Source: a virus
Reading direction: 5' to 3' (one strand)
Virus record (IMG/VR): IMGVR_UViG_3300014492_000036
Location: 1-20,981 of that record
Length of the DNA: 20,981 nucleotides
Shown: positions 6,211 to 13,465 of the stretch, one piece after another
Numbering within the stretch: the first letter of the stretch is position 1
How the letters are laid out: every line of letters begins with the position of its first letter
Position numbers and translations under genes: made by a program
The notes under the pieces: generated by a model
Seen by the model: only the letters and a program-made list of their open reading frames with translations
Databases searched by the model: none
What the model was told of the DNA's origin: nothing

Positions 6211-7305
6211 ATGAGCGAACTCAATATGTTCATTCCCCTCGTCAAGGCCGACGCCGCGCGGCGGCTTGTCTATGGCGTCGCCACCGCCGAGACGCCGGAC
6301 CGCGCCGGCGAGATTTGCGATTACGCGACGACGAAGCCCTATTATGAAAAATGGTCGGCTGATTTTCACAAGGCCAGCGGCGGCAAGTCGCTCGGCAATC
6401 TCCGCGCCATGCATGGCAAGGTCGCGGCCGGCCGCGTCGAGGCGATCAGCTTCAACGACGAAGAAAAGCAGATCGAAATCTGCGCGAAGATCGTCGACGA
6501 CGCCGAATGGGCCAAGGTGGAGGCGGGCGTCTACACCGGCTTCAGCCAGGGCGGCGGCTATGTGAAGCGCTGGCCCGACGAGAGCGATCCCGACGTTACG
6601 CGCTACACCGCCAGCCCCGTCGAGATTTCGCTCGTCGACATCCCCTGTCTTCCCGCCGCCACTTTCTCGATGGTCAAGGCCGATGGCATTGTCGAGACGA
6701 TGAGCTTCGCGCCGCAGGTCGAGCAGGTGTGGATGAGCGCCGACGGCAAGACCTTCAAGAAAAAGGCCGACGCGCTGGCGCATTCGAGCGCTTCGCCGAT
6801 GCTGGGGCTGGTTGCGCGCATGGAGGATGATCTCACGAGGCGCGAGAAATTCGCGCCGCTGAAAAAGGCGCTTGGCGCACAGGCGTTCGACGCCGGAGCC
6901 GCCATCGCCGCGCTGGAGATCGTCTTTGCATTGCTGCAACAGGAAATCGCCGAAGGCGAACAGGACGAGGATCAGCTCGCGGCGCTGAACGACGCAATCA
7001 CGCGGCTGAAGGAGTTCATCGCCTCGGAAATTTCCGAGGACGATGCGCCCGCCGAAATGGAGCTCTACAGCCACAAGGCCCTGCTGGACACGCTGACGCC
7101 GCGCCTTGAGAAACTCAGCGCACGTATCGAGGAAATCGGCCGCCAGCCTTTGCCGCCGCACATGCTCGCGGGCACGCGCGCGGTGGAGAAAGGCGGCGAC
7201 CAGCGTGTCGACGATCTCGCCAGCGCGCTCGCGAAACTCACCGGCGAGGAGCGCGCCGCGCTGCTCATCAAGGCCGCGCAGAGCCAGCCGCTACCGTTGC
7301 GGTGA
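6211..7305 (+). CDS. Prohead (capsid maturation) serine protease with C-terminal scaffold-like region
   Basis: An AAGGA site at 6197-6201 precedes the start. Residues ~1-165 are an HK97-type or XkdF-like capsid protease that cleaves inner capsid proteins during head maturation. Visible features are LVYGVATAETPDRAGE at the start, RAMHGK with the likely catalytic His68, VYTGFSQGG with Ser112, and SPVEISLVDIPC with Glu138. This His/Ser/Glu order and spacing are close to the HK97 protease. Residues ~190-330 are charged and helical (REKFAPLKKAL, EIAEGEQDEDQLAALNDAI, LEKLSARIEEIG) and could act as a built-in scaffold, since no separate scaffold gene is visible before the capsid gene. Whether this protease also trims the portal's toxin extension cannot be told from sequence. 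Confidence 0.88.
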   Translation: MSELNMFIPLVKADAARRLVYGVATAETPDRAGEICDYATTKPYYEKWSADFHKASGGKSLGNLRAMHGKVAAGRVEAISFNDEEKQIEICAKIVDDAEWAKVEAGVYTGFSQGGGYVKRWPDESDPDVTRYTASPVEISLVDIPCLPAATFSMVKADGIVETMSFAPQVEQVWMSADGKTFKKKADALAHSSASPMLGLVARMEDDLTRREKFAPLKKALGAQAFDAGAAIAALEIVFALLQQEIAEGEQDEDQLAALNDAITRLKEFIASEISEDDAPAEMELYSHKALLDTLTPRLEKLSARIEEIGRQPLPPHMLAGTRAVEKGGDQRVDDLASALAKLTGEERAALLIKAAQSQPLPLR

Positions 7306-7311
7306 CAGGAG

Positions 7312-7357
7312 CTTTCCTTCTCCCACTCGTGGAGAAGGAAAGCCCCGCGTAGCGGGG
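7312..7357. repeat. Two adjacent hairpins after the protease gene (rhizobial mosaic/REP-like)
   Basis: ctttccttctcc/ggagaaggaaag (7312-7342, 7-base loop) is a perfect 12-bp stem. It is followed at once by ccccgc/gcgggg (7343-7357). The next bases, tcggatgagcg, and a mirrored cgtccgaccctccttctccc near 7425-7444 complete a two-ended element like the intergenic mosaic elements known from rhizobia. The 7306-7526 gap contains nothing else I can support. It may attenuate transcription between protease and capsid. Confidence 0.75.
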
Positions 7358-7526
7358 TCGGATGAGCGTCGTCGCAATCGCACTGAATTCTCTCTGTCGC
7401 ATTTGGGCGCCGAAACCACATTCGTCCGACCCTCCTTCTCCCGAAAACGGGCGCAGGAGAGACGCCGTTCGACTCCCCACCAGATTCCGCGCCGGGGACG
7501 GCGCGCTTCTCCCACAGGAAACATCC

Positions 7527-9041
7527 ATGACCATTCAGCAGACCACGCAGGAAATTCTCGACGCCATCCGCAAATCTCAGAGCGTCGCAATCGCCGACCC
7601 GCGCCTCGCCGCGCTGGGGCTCGAAAAGAGCACCTTCTCGCAGCCGACCAGCGCGACCTCCGGCCTCAACTTCTATGATCTGGAACCTGGCGCCAAATTC
7701 CTCGCGCCCGTGCTGACGCCGCTGCGCAACGAGACGCCGCGTGTATCCGGCAGGGGCGGCATCCAGGCCAACTGGCGCGCCATCACCGGCATCAACACCA
7801 CGGGCCTTCGCCTCGGCGTCTCTGGCGGCAATCGCGGCGGCGCGCAGGCGATCAGCACGGCGGACTATTTCGCAGCCTACAAGGGCATCGGCCTTGAGAC
7901 CAATGTCGACTTCGAGGCCGAATACGCAGGCATGGGCTTTGACGACGTGCGCGCCCAGGCAGGCCTTCGCGGCCTGCAGGCCACGATGATCGGCGAGGAA
8001 GCGCTGATCCTGGGCGGCAACAACTCGCTGCCTCTGGGCGTCACGCCGACGCCGACTCTGGCCGCCAGCGCCAGCGGCGGTTCGCTCGCCACTGGCGCGC
8101 TGTCGGTGATCTGCGTCGCGCTGTCGCTCGACGGTTTCATCAACGGCTCTGTCGCCAATGGCGTGCAGTCGCAGATCACGCGCACCAATGTCGACGGCTC
8201 CAGCGACATTTTCGGCGGCGGCGCGTCTCAGAAATCCGCCAACGCCACTGTGGCCGTCACCGGGCCGACCGGAGCCGTCACCGCCAGCGTCGCAACGGTG
8301 CGCGGCGCGCTCGGCTACGCCTGGTTCTGGGGCGCGGCGGGTTCGGAAGTTCTCGGCGCCATCACCTCGATCAATTCGCTCTCCATAACGGCCAACGCCA
8401 CGGGAACGCAGACCGCGGCATCCCTGCCCGCCGCCGACTGGTCGAACAACAGCCTGATCTTCGACGGGCTGCTGTCGATCGCGCTCAAGGCTGGCTCAGG
8501 CGCTTACGTCTCGGCGCAGTCCACCGGCACGGCCGGCGTCGGCACGCCGCTGACCGCCGACGGCGCGGGCGGCGTCGTCGAGATCGACGCGGCGCTCAAG
8601 AACATGTGGGACACGATCCGCATGTCGCCGGACACGATCTGGGTGAACAGTCAGGAGGCGCTGAACATTTCGAAGAAGATTCTGGCCGGCGGCTCCAACG
8701 CCGCGCAGCGCTTCGTGTTCGATACGCAGCAGAACGCGATCGGCGGCGGCGTAATGGTGCGCAGCTATCTCAATCGCTTCTCGATGAACGGCGGCCAGGT
8801 GCTCGACATTCGCGTGCATCCCAACATGCCGGCCGGCACGATACTGATGACCGCGCGCAGCATTCCCTATCCGCTGTCCGGCGTCGGCAATGTGTTCCAG
8901 ATCAGAACGCGCCGCGACTATTACCAGATCGAATGGCCGCTTCGCACCCGCCGCTATGAATATGGCGTCTATGCGGATGAAGTCCTGCAGCACTTTTTTC
9001 CGCCCTCGCTCGCTGTCATCACCAACATCGCGAACGGCTAA
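7527..9041 (+). CDS. Major capsid protein (HK97 fold) with a large inserted domain
   Basis: The ATG at 7527 has an AGGA site 7 bases upstream. The open frame from 7362 starts inside the hairpin element and is rejected. The 504-residue product begins MTIQQTTQEILDAIRKSQSV. It has capsid-typical segments such as FYDLEPGAKFLAPVLTPLRN (N-arm/E-loop region), DTIWVNSQEALNISKKIL, ANMPAGTILM-like P-domain strands (PNMPAGTILMTARSIPYPLS) and FQIRTRRDYYQIEWPLRTRR near the C-terminus. Residues ~175-330 are a Gly/Ala/Ser/Thr-rich beta-like insertion (VAVTGPTGAVTASVATVRGA, SINSLSITANATGTQTAASL), not present in a minimal HK97 subunit and probably exposed on the shell. Position after the protease and before the connector genes supports the call. 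Confidence 0.88.
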   Translation: MTIQQTTQEILDAIRKSQSVAIADPRLAALGLEKSTFSQPTSATSGLNFYDLEPGAKFLAPVLTPLRNETPRVSGRGGIQANWRAITGINTTGLRLGVSGGNRGGAQAISTADYFAAYKGIGLETNVDFEAEYAGMGFDDVRAQAGLRGLQATMIGEEALILGGNNSLPLGVTPTPTLAASASGGSLATGALSVICVALSLDGFINGSVANGVQSQITRTNVDGSSDIFGGGASQKSANATVAVTGPTGAVTASVATVRGALGYAWFWGAAGSEVLGAITSINSLSITANATGTQTAASLPAADWSNNSLIFDGLLSIALKAGSGAYVSAQSTGTAGVGTPLTADGAGGVVEIDAALKNMWDTIRMSPDTIWVNSQEALNISKKILAGGSNAAQRFVFDTQQNAIGGGVMVRSYLNRFSMNGGQVLDIRVHPNMPAGTILMTARSIPYPLSGVGNVFQIRTRRDYYQIEWPLRTRRYEYGVYADEVLQHFFPPSLAVITNIANG

Positions 9042-9055
9042 CGCCCGGCGCTGTC

Positions 9056-9079
9056 CCCTCTCCCCCGATGGGGAGAGGG
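9056..9079. repeat. Hairpin after the capsid gene
   Basis: ccctctcccc and ggggagaggg form a perfect 10-bp stem around cgat. It lies between the capsid gene and the next start, with no T-run, and may reduce read-through or stabilise the capsid mRNA 3' end. Confidence 0.75.
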
Positions 9080-9104
9080 TTCCCGCTCACATCAAGGACT
9101 CTCC

Positions 9105-9470
9105 ATGATCTCCATGAAAGCCCCCAGAGGGCTCACCGGCTTTTCACATTCGGGAAAACCTCTCGCCATCGTGAACGGCGGCGTCGACGTCGCGCCGGAA
9201 TTCGTCGATGAGCTGCGCGCGCATGGCTTCACGATGGCGGCGCCGGAGCCGCTGGCTCAGAACGCCCGAGCCGCCCTGCTGCGACGCTTCGCGGATGACG
9301 CACGCGGCTTCGCCGAAACTCTCGGCGACGACGAGTTGCACGGACTTGCCTCGCTCCCCGCCGACAAGCGCGACCGCGTGTTCGCCGCCGTTCGCGCGCT
9401 GGCCAGGGACGCGGGAGCCGCAGCGGGCAATGCGCCGGCTGCTTCCGCCACGAAAACCGCGAAGGAGTAA
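9105..9470 (+). CDS. Small phage head/connector-region protein (121 aa)
   Basis: AAGGA at 9094-9098 fits the ATG at 9105 better than the in-frame ATG at 9114. The 121-residue protein has an N-terminal part with KPLAIVNGGVDVAPEFVDEL and a helical, Ala/Arg/Asp-rich C-terminal part ending in a low-complexity Ala/Thr/Lys tail. There is no signal peptide or membrane segment. Its place between the major capsid and adaptor genes is where many phages encode a small accessory, such as a decoration or capsid-completion protein. I do not recognise the family and infer only a virion-assembly role. Confidence 0.75.
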   Translation: MISMKAPRGLTGFSHSGKPLAIVNGGVDVAPEFVDELRAHGFTMAAPEPLAQNARAALLRRFADDARGFAETLGDDELHGLASLPADKRDRVFAAVRALARDAGAAAGNAPAASATKTAKE

Positions 9471-9476
9471 GCGCGC

Positions 9477-10295
9477 ATGGCGACAGGCGATCTCGTTCAG
9501 CTCGCGGCGGCGAAAGCCTGGCTCGGCGTCACCACCGACGACGACGATGCGCTGCTCGCAACGCTCATCTCGCAAATCAGCCGTGCGATCTACAACAGCA
9601 TCAATCGTTCTTTTGTACTGCCGCGCAATGTCGTTGAATCCTATGATGGGCTTGGCGGCGACCGGCTGTTGCTGCGTAACTGGCCCGTAGGCGCTATCAC
9701 GAGCGTCAGCGTCGATGGGCTGGAGATTCCGCCCGCCGGCCCACCGCCCTCCTCCGGCTTCATGCTGGAAGCGAGCGACGACGAACCGCCCGGCGCGATG
9801 CAGCAATTGTTTCTGTGGGGCGCCTATCGCTTTTGCCGGGGCCGGCAAAATATCGTGGTAGCCTATCGCGCGGGCTATGAGATTGTCGGCGAAGCGCAGA
9901 GCGTTCCTGCCGCCGCGCCCTTCACCCTCGCCGCCCTCGCGCCCTATGGCGCCTTCGCGATCGATACGGGCGTCGTCTATGCGAGCGGCGCGGCGCTGAC
10001 GCCAGTCGCCGCCCATCCTTCCGCCGGACAATATGCGGTCGACCCGACCAGCGGGACATATACGTTCGCGGCGGCGGACGCAGGCGCAAGCATCTTGCTG
10101 TCCTATGGCTATGTTCCGGCGGACCTGTCGCAAGCCGCGCTGGAGTGGGTCGCCGAACGTTACCGCTACAAGGACCGCATCGGCATGGCCAGCAAGAGCC
10201 TCGGCGGCCAGGAAACCGCGTCCTATCGGCTCGACGCGATGCCCGATTTCGTCGCGCTGTCGCTGATCAATTTCCGCCGCGTGCTGGCGAATTGA
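9477..10295 (+). CDS. Head-tail connector (gp6-like adaptor) with an inserted beta domain
   Basis: AAGGAG at 9462-9467 precedes the ATG. The N-terminus (LVQLAAAKAWLGVTTDDDDA, LLATLISQISRAIYNSINRS) is typical of gp6/HK97-type adaptor proteins that sit under the portal ring. The C-terminal LSQAALEWVAERYRYKDRIG helix and ETASYRLDAMPDFVALSL complete the fold. At 272 residues it is much longer than simple adaptors (~100-200 aa). The extra length is a beta-like insertion at residues ~139-213 (IDTGVVYASGAAL, GQYAVDPTSGTYTFAAADAG) that recurs in the tail tube protein at 11770-11991. It probably joins head and tail in the mature virion. Confidence 0.85.
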   Translation: MATGDLVQLAAAKAWLGVTTDDDDALLATLISQISRAIYNSINRSFVLPRNVVESYDGLGGDRLLLRNWPVGAITSVSVDGLEIPPAGPPPSSGFMLEASDDEPPGAMQQLFLWGAYRFCRGRQNIVVAYRAGYEIVGEAQSVPAAAPFTLAALAPYGAFAIDTGVVYASGAALTPVAAHPSAGQYAVDPTSGTYTFAAADAGASILLSYGYVPADLSQAALEWVAERYRYKDRIGMASKSLGGQETASYRLDAMPDFVALSLINFRRVLAN

Positions 10296-10326
10296 TCCTT
10301 GCCCTTCGCTTCACGGAAAGCAGCGC

Positions 10327-10803
10327 ATGTTCGATGTCAAAGTCGCTGGCGCGGATGAACTGTCGCGCAAGATCGCGGCCATGCCCGAAGCCATTCGCAC
10401 GGCGCTGAACCAGAAACGCGTGGAACTGGCGCAGGGGTTACTCGACAAGATCGCGGTGAAGCTCTCCGGCCAGGTTCTGAACGCAGGCGGCGGCGCGTTG
10501 TGGGATTCGATCGCGGCAGGTTTCGACGACGATCTTTCCGCACGGATCTATTCCGCCGGGGACGTCAAATACGCCGCCGCGCAGGAATATGGTTTCGACG
10601 GTGAAGAGTCGGTCGGCGCGCATAGCCGCGAGATCAGGGAAGCCTTCGGCAAGGCGATCTCGCCGAAGACGATCTTCGTGGCGGCATTCTCGCGTCACAT
10701 GCATCTGCCGGAACGCAGCTACATGCGCGCGTCGCTCGATGAAATGCAGGACGATATTTCGCAAGGCTTCCGCGAGGCGATCGAAGAGGTACTGGGCTCA
10801 TGA
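10327..10803 (+). CDS. HK97 gp10-like head-tail joining/tail completion protein
   Basis: GGAAAG at 10314-10319 precedes the ATG. The 158-residue protein has the gp10 family pattern: an N-terminal helix (DELSRKIAAMPEAIRTALNQ), KIAVKLSGQVLNAGG, a strand with DVKYAAAQEYGFDG (the conserved Y-x-x-x-QEYG region) and the C-terminal PERSYMRASLDEM. Members sit at the neck or complete the tail before joining. The stop overlaps the next start by ATGA, so the two are translationally coupled. Confidence 0.85.
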   Translation: MFDVKVAGADELSRKIAAMPEAIRTALNQKRVELAQGLLDKIAVKLSGQVLNAGGGALWDSIAAGFDDDLSARIYSAGDVKYAAAQEYGFDGEESVGAHSREIREAFGKAISPKTIFVAAFSRHMHLPERSYMRASLDEMQDDISQGFREAIEEVLGS

Positions 10804-11261
10804 ACGTCTCGCGCGAATCAGTCATGTCCGCGCTTGTCGCGAAATTGCAGGGCGCAGCCTTCGCTGCCCCGGTCAATGGCAAGACGAGCTTCGTCTCGAT
10901 CTCGCGGCGGCTGAAGCTCTGGGCCGATGTGCCGAAATCGCTGCGTCCAGCGATGTTCATCACCGAACATCGCGAGCAACAGGCCTATCAGAACGAAGCG
11001 TTGCAGGCGAAGACGACGCTGAATGTCGATCTCTTCATCTATATCGACGCCAGCGACATGAACGCGGTCCCCGCGATCTCGCTCAACGTCATCATGGACG
11101 CGATAGAAGCGGCGCTGGCGCCCGCGCCCATGGACAATAATCGCCAGACGCTCGGCGGCATGGTCTCCCATTGCCGCATCGACGGCCAGGTCATGAAAGA
11201 TCCCGGCGATCTGGACGGCGACGCCCTGCTCTGGGTTCCGCTGAAGATTCTGGCGCTGTGA
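10800..11261 (+). CDS. Tail terminator/tail completion protein
   Basis: The start overlaps the upstream stop (ATGA). The 153-residue protein fits the tail terminator type: N-terminal helix (SRESVMSALVAKLQG), a SISRRLKLWADVP segment, the strand ALQAKTTLNVDLFIYIDASD, a long helix (ISLNVIMDAIEAAL) and a final strand ALLWVPLKILAL. Tail terminators cap the tail tube as a hexameric ring. Location between the gp10-like gene and the tail tube gene, matching the RcGTA g8 position, supports this. Confidence 0.8.
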   Translation: MNVSRESVMSALVAKLQGAAFAAPVNGKTSFVSISRRLKLWADVPKSLRPAMFITEHREQQAYQNEALQAKTTLNVDLFIYIDASDMNAVPAISLNVIMDAIEAALAPAPMDNNRQTLGGMVSHCRIDGQVMKDPGDLDGDALLWVPLKILAL

Positions 11262-11304
11262 TGACGCAGGCGCTCGACTCCATCAACGCAAGAGAGAACA
11301 GGAC

Positions 11305-11490
11305 ATGACAGAAGAACCGACGCAGCAGCCCGGCACGCTTGCGCAAACCATCGACGATGAAATCGAGCGCTGGTTCACGGAGGCGATTCACAATTCTCCA
11401 GTGTCGCGCGCAACCGAAATCTACAACCACGTCCGCGAGGCCGTGGCCCAACTCAAGCCGCGCCTCATAGCGCGCATAGGGGAGCTTTAA
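11305..11490 (+). CDS. Small protein between tail terminator and tail tube (61 aa)
   Basis: The ATG at 11305 is preceded by AGAGAG and ACAGGA purine stretches. The 61-residue protein is polar and mostly helical: TIDDEIERWFTEAIHNSPVS, RATEIYNHVREAVAQLK. It ends three bases before the tail tube start region, and the frame's GGGGAG near its 3' end doubles as the ribosome binding site for the tail tube gene. No family is recognised. The tight spacing and intact frame favour a real gene. Confidence 0.65.
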   Translation: MTEEPTQQPGTLAQTIDDEIERWFTEAIHNSPVSRATEIYNHVREAVAQLKPRLIARIGEL

Positions 11491-11493
11491 GCC

Positions 11494-12237
11494 ATGTCCA
11501 ACAACAGTTCGGTCGCCTTCGGCTCCGGCGTGCTCATCGGCACCACCGCCTCCGGGCCGGTGCAGTTCGGCACGCTGCAGGACATATCCGTCGATTTCAG
11601 TTTCTCGATGAAGCAGCTGATGGGACAATATCAATTCCCGGTCGCCATCGCGCGCGGCTCCGGCAAGGTTTCCGGCAAGGCGAAATTCGCCAATATCGAC
11701 GGGCCGGTGCTCAACCAGATCTTCTTCGGCAATACGCCGACCGTGGGGCAGAAGCTCTGGTCCTATAATGAGGCGGCGAGCGTGCCTTCCTCCTCGCCCT
11801 ATACGGTGAGCGTCGCCAACGCCGCCGCCTTCGACGAGAATCTCGGCGTGGTCTACGCCTCCTCCGGCCTGCAGCTCGTGCAGGTCGCGAGCGCCCCGTC
11901 CGTGGGGCAATATAGCGTCGCGTCGGGCGTCTATACGTTCAACGCCGCCGACGCCGGAAAGGCGGTGCTGACCACGTACAGCTACACGCAGTCCGTCGCC
12001 GGCTCGAAGGCTGTGATCGCCAACCGGCAGATGGGGATCGCGCCGACCTTCCAGATCGACTTCTACCAGACCAATCCCAACATCGCCAGCGCGCAATGGT
12101 CGTTGCGGCTCTACAATTGCGTTTCGTCGAAGCTCGGCCTCGCCTCCAAGCTCGAAGCCTTCAACATTCCCGAGATGGACTTCGAGGCCTTCGCCAACTC
12201 GTCCAATAATCTCGGCGAGTTGAACACGGCGATCTAG
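11494..12237 (+). CDS. Major tail tube protein with inserted beta domain
   Basis: The start has GGGGAG about 8 bases upstream. The 247-residue protein has tail tube features: GVLIGTTASGPVQFGTLQDI, SVDFSFSMKQLMGQYQFPVA, a SGKVSGKAKFANIDG strand pair, and the C-terminal APTFQIDFYQTN and YNCVSSKLGLASKLEAFNIP. Residues ~93-166 (LGVVYASSGLQLVQ, GQYSVASGVYTFNAADAG) form an insertion almost certainly homologous to the insertion in the adaptor encoded at 9477-10295. It is expected to stack as hexamers into the tail tube around the tape measure protein. Gene order (terminator, tube, chaperone, tape measure) supports the call. Confidence 0.85.
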   Translation: MSNNSSVAFGSGVLIGTTASGPVQFGTLQDISVDFSFSMKQLMGQYQFPVAIARGSGKVSGKAKFANIDGPVLNQIFFGNTPTVGQKLWSYNEAASVPSSSPYTVSVANAAAFDENLGVVYASSGLQLVQVASAPSVGQYSVASGVYTFNAADAGKAVLTTYSYTQSVAGSKAVIANRQMGIAPTFQIDFYQTNPNIASAQWSLRLYNCVSSKLGLASKLEAFNIPEMDFEAFANSSNNLGELNTAI

Positions 12238-12262
12238 CGCACGGCAAAAACGCGGAGCCCAT

Positions 12263-12727
12263 ATGAATCCCGATCCAAAGATCGACTGCGCTGGCGCGCC
12301 GGTCGTTGTTCTTGCCGGGCGCGAATGGTTCGTGCCCGTTCTCGCCATGCGCCAGGTGCGCGTCGTCGTGCCCGGCCTGATGCGGCTGATGCCCGTGCTG
12401 CAGGATTTGCAAAGCGGCGAGGCGAGCGCCATGGCGCGGCTGAGCGAGGATAATTTCGACAACATTGTCGCCGTCGTGCATGCCGCGCTGACGCGCGCCT
12501 ATCCGGAACTCACGCATGAGGCCTTTCTCGACCTCCCGATCTCGACGCCGGAACTCGTCGCGGCGCTCGGGGTGGTGACGCGCCAGACCGGCTTCTTCAA
12601 GCCGAGCGCCTCGACGGAGCAAACCGAGGGGGAAGCGCAAGGGGAGACGCCGGCTCCCCTGAGTTCTTCGACCGGCTCATCGCCCATTATTGCCAGTGCA
12701 GTGGAGAGCGATGGAGCGACGAGCTAG
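12263..12727 (+). CDS. Tail assembly chaperone, upstream frame (G-like, 154 aa)
   Basis: CGGAG at 12253-12257 precedes the ATG. The 154-residue protein contains GREWFVPVLAMRQVRVVVPG, a helix ending LQDLQSGEASAMARLSEDNF, and PELVAALGVVTRQTGFF, in the place where siphophages encode the G-type chaperone that coats the tape measure. The final ~45 residues (TEQTEGEAQGETPAPLSSST onward) are low-complexity and look like non-native frame, because the -1 frame over the same DNA carries a well-formed protein segment. This is the pattern of G/GT chaperones made with a programmed frameshift. Confidence 0.8.
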   Translation: MNPDPKIDCAGAPVVVLAGREWFVPVLAMRQVRVVVPGLMRLMPVLQDLQSGEASAMARLSEDNFDNIVAVVHAALTRAYPELTHEAFLDLPISTPELVAALGVVTRQTGFFKPSASTEQTEGEAQGETPAPLSSSTGSSPIIASAVESDGATS

Positions 12728-12912
12728 AGGCGACGCTCACCTTCCCGCGTTATTTCGCGCGCCAGGATTATTGGCGCGAGTTTCCACCCGTTCATGTGCT
12801 GGTTCGCGCGATCGCGGTCGGGCTTGGCGTATTCAAGCCGCAGGAGCCGCCGCAGGCGAAGGAAGACGCGATGACGGCGCTGCGCGCTATGTTTCCGGGC
12901 GGGAGAATCTGA
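12628..12912 (+). CDS. Tail assembly chaperone, -1 frame extension (T-like), probably made by frameshifting
   Basis: The -1 frame is open from 12520 to TGA 12910-12912. From 12661 it encodes a convincing domain: EFFDRLIAHYCQCSGERWSD, LEATLTFPRYFARQDYW, FPPVHVLVRAIAVGLGVF, and a final MTALRAMFPGGRI. No ATG, GTG or TTG with a ribosome binding site opens this frame before the conserved part, so it is best explained as the T half of a GT-type fusion. A G-run, GGGGGAA at 12628-12634 (codons GGG GAA in the upstream frame), is the best slip site I can see, though not a canonical X XXY YYZ heptamer. The start coordinate given is that putative slip site. Confidence 0.6.
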   Translation, partial: GGSARGDAGSPEFFDRLIAHYCQCSGERWSDELEATLTFPRYFARQDYWREFPPVHVLVRAIAVGLGVFKPQEPPQAKEDAMTALRAMFPGGRI

Positions 12913-12916
12913 CCCG

Positions 12917-13351
12917 TCAATCGCAGCCCGCGCCCACATTGCGCCAGTCGCTCCAGATGCGCTGCTGCGCCTCTTCGAGCGTGAGGACGCCGGCGCAGAC
13001 CGCGCGCGCGAGACAGGCTTCCTTGCGGTCCTTGGGCTCCGCTTCGCCCCAGGGCTGAAGCTCCAGATTGCGCGGATCGGCCGGCGCGCCGCCAAGGCTG
13101 AGGGGAATGCGGTGGTCGAGTTCGTAATCGGCGAGTTGCTCTTGAGGAATCTCCAGCTCGTGCAGCAATTCGAGCTTGATGCGGTGGGTGTAGGACGACG
13201 GCGGCCGCACGCCCTTGGTCCAGCCTGGAACGCAGATCGTCGCGTCGATGTTCTGCTGCGTCACCGACGGGTTGCGGAGAATTTCCACACGCACTGGTTG
13301 TGCCCGCGCCGGAATAGTAAAAGTAAGCAATAGCAGAAAGATAATCGGCAT
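12917..13351 (-). CDS. Exported HNH-nuclease-like protein (moron-type gene)
   Basis: On the minus strand, GGAAGG lies ~8 bases before the ATG at 13351; an upstream in-frame ATG at 13390 would bury the signal peptide. The 144-residue protein begins with a signal peptide (MPIIFLLLLTFTIPARA). The mature part contains ATICVPGWTKGVRP and YELDHRIPLSLGG followed by PADPRNLELQPW. The DH pair (D79, H80) and N95 match the first parts of the HNH fold. The third His usually seen after the Asn is absent (WGEAEPKDRKE). Four cysteines could form disulfides in the periplasm. It is the only gene reading against the late operon, inserted between tail chaperone and tape measure, so it is probably expressed from its own promoter in lysogens. 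The substrate is unknown, and it may be a degenerate nuclease. Confidence 0.8.
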   Translation of the reverse strand: MPIIFLLLLTFTIPARAQPVRVEILRNPSVTQQNIDATICVPGWTKGVRPPSSYTHRIKLELLHELEIPQEQLADYELDHRIPLSLGGAPADPRNLELQPWGEAEPKDRKEACLARAVCAGVLTLEEAQQRIWSDWRNVGAGCD

Positions 13352-13385
13352 ATGTGCGCCTTCCAGAATCGCTTCATGGTCGGCG

Positions 13386-13403
13386 ACCATAGCACGCTAT
13401 GGT
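13386..13403. promoter_or_regulatory. Perfect palindrome upstream of the minus-strand gene, candidate operator
   Basis: accatag and ctatggt flank cacg in a perfect 7-bp inverted repeat, 35 bases upstream of the HNH-like gene's start codon. On the minus strand a TATACA hexamer (complement of 13404-13409) adjoins it and could be a -10 element. I see no good -35 at the right distance, so the promoter is tentative. Confidence 0.35.
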
Positions 13404-13465
13404 TGTATATTGGTTAACGGAGCCACGAAAAGGCGCGGCGGACTCCCCAAACAGGCGGCGGGCAA

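Noticed and set aside
7362-7526. N-terminal extension of the major capsid protein
   Set aside because: It lies within the intergenic hairpin element and lacks a ribosome binding site; ATG 7527 is well placed behind AGGA.
9144-10133. 329-aa minus-strand frame opposite the adaptor region
   Set aside because: Shadow of two well-supported + strand genes, with composition typical of antisense frames.
12690-13058. 122-aa + strand frame over the chaperone end and HNH-like gene
   Set aside because: It overlaps two better-supported frames and has Arg/Ala-rich shadow composition.
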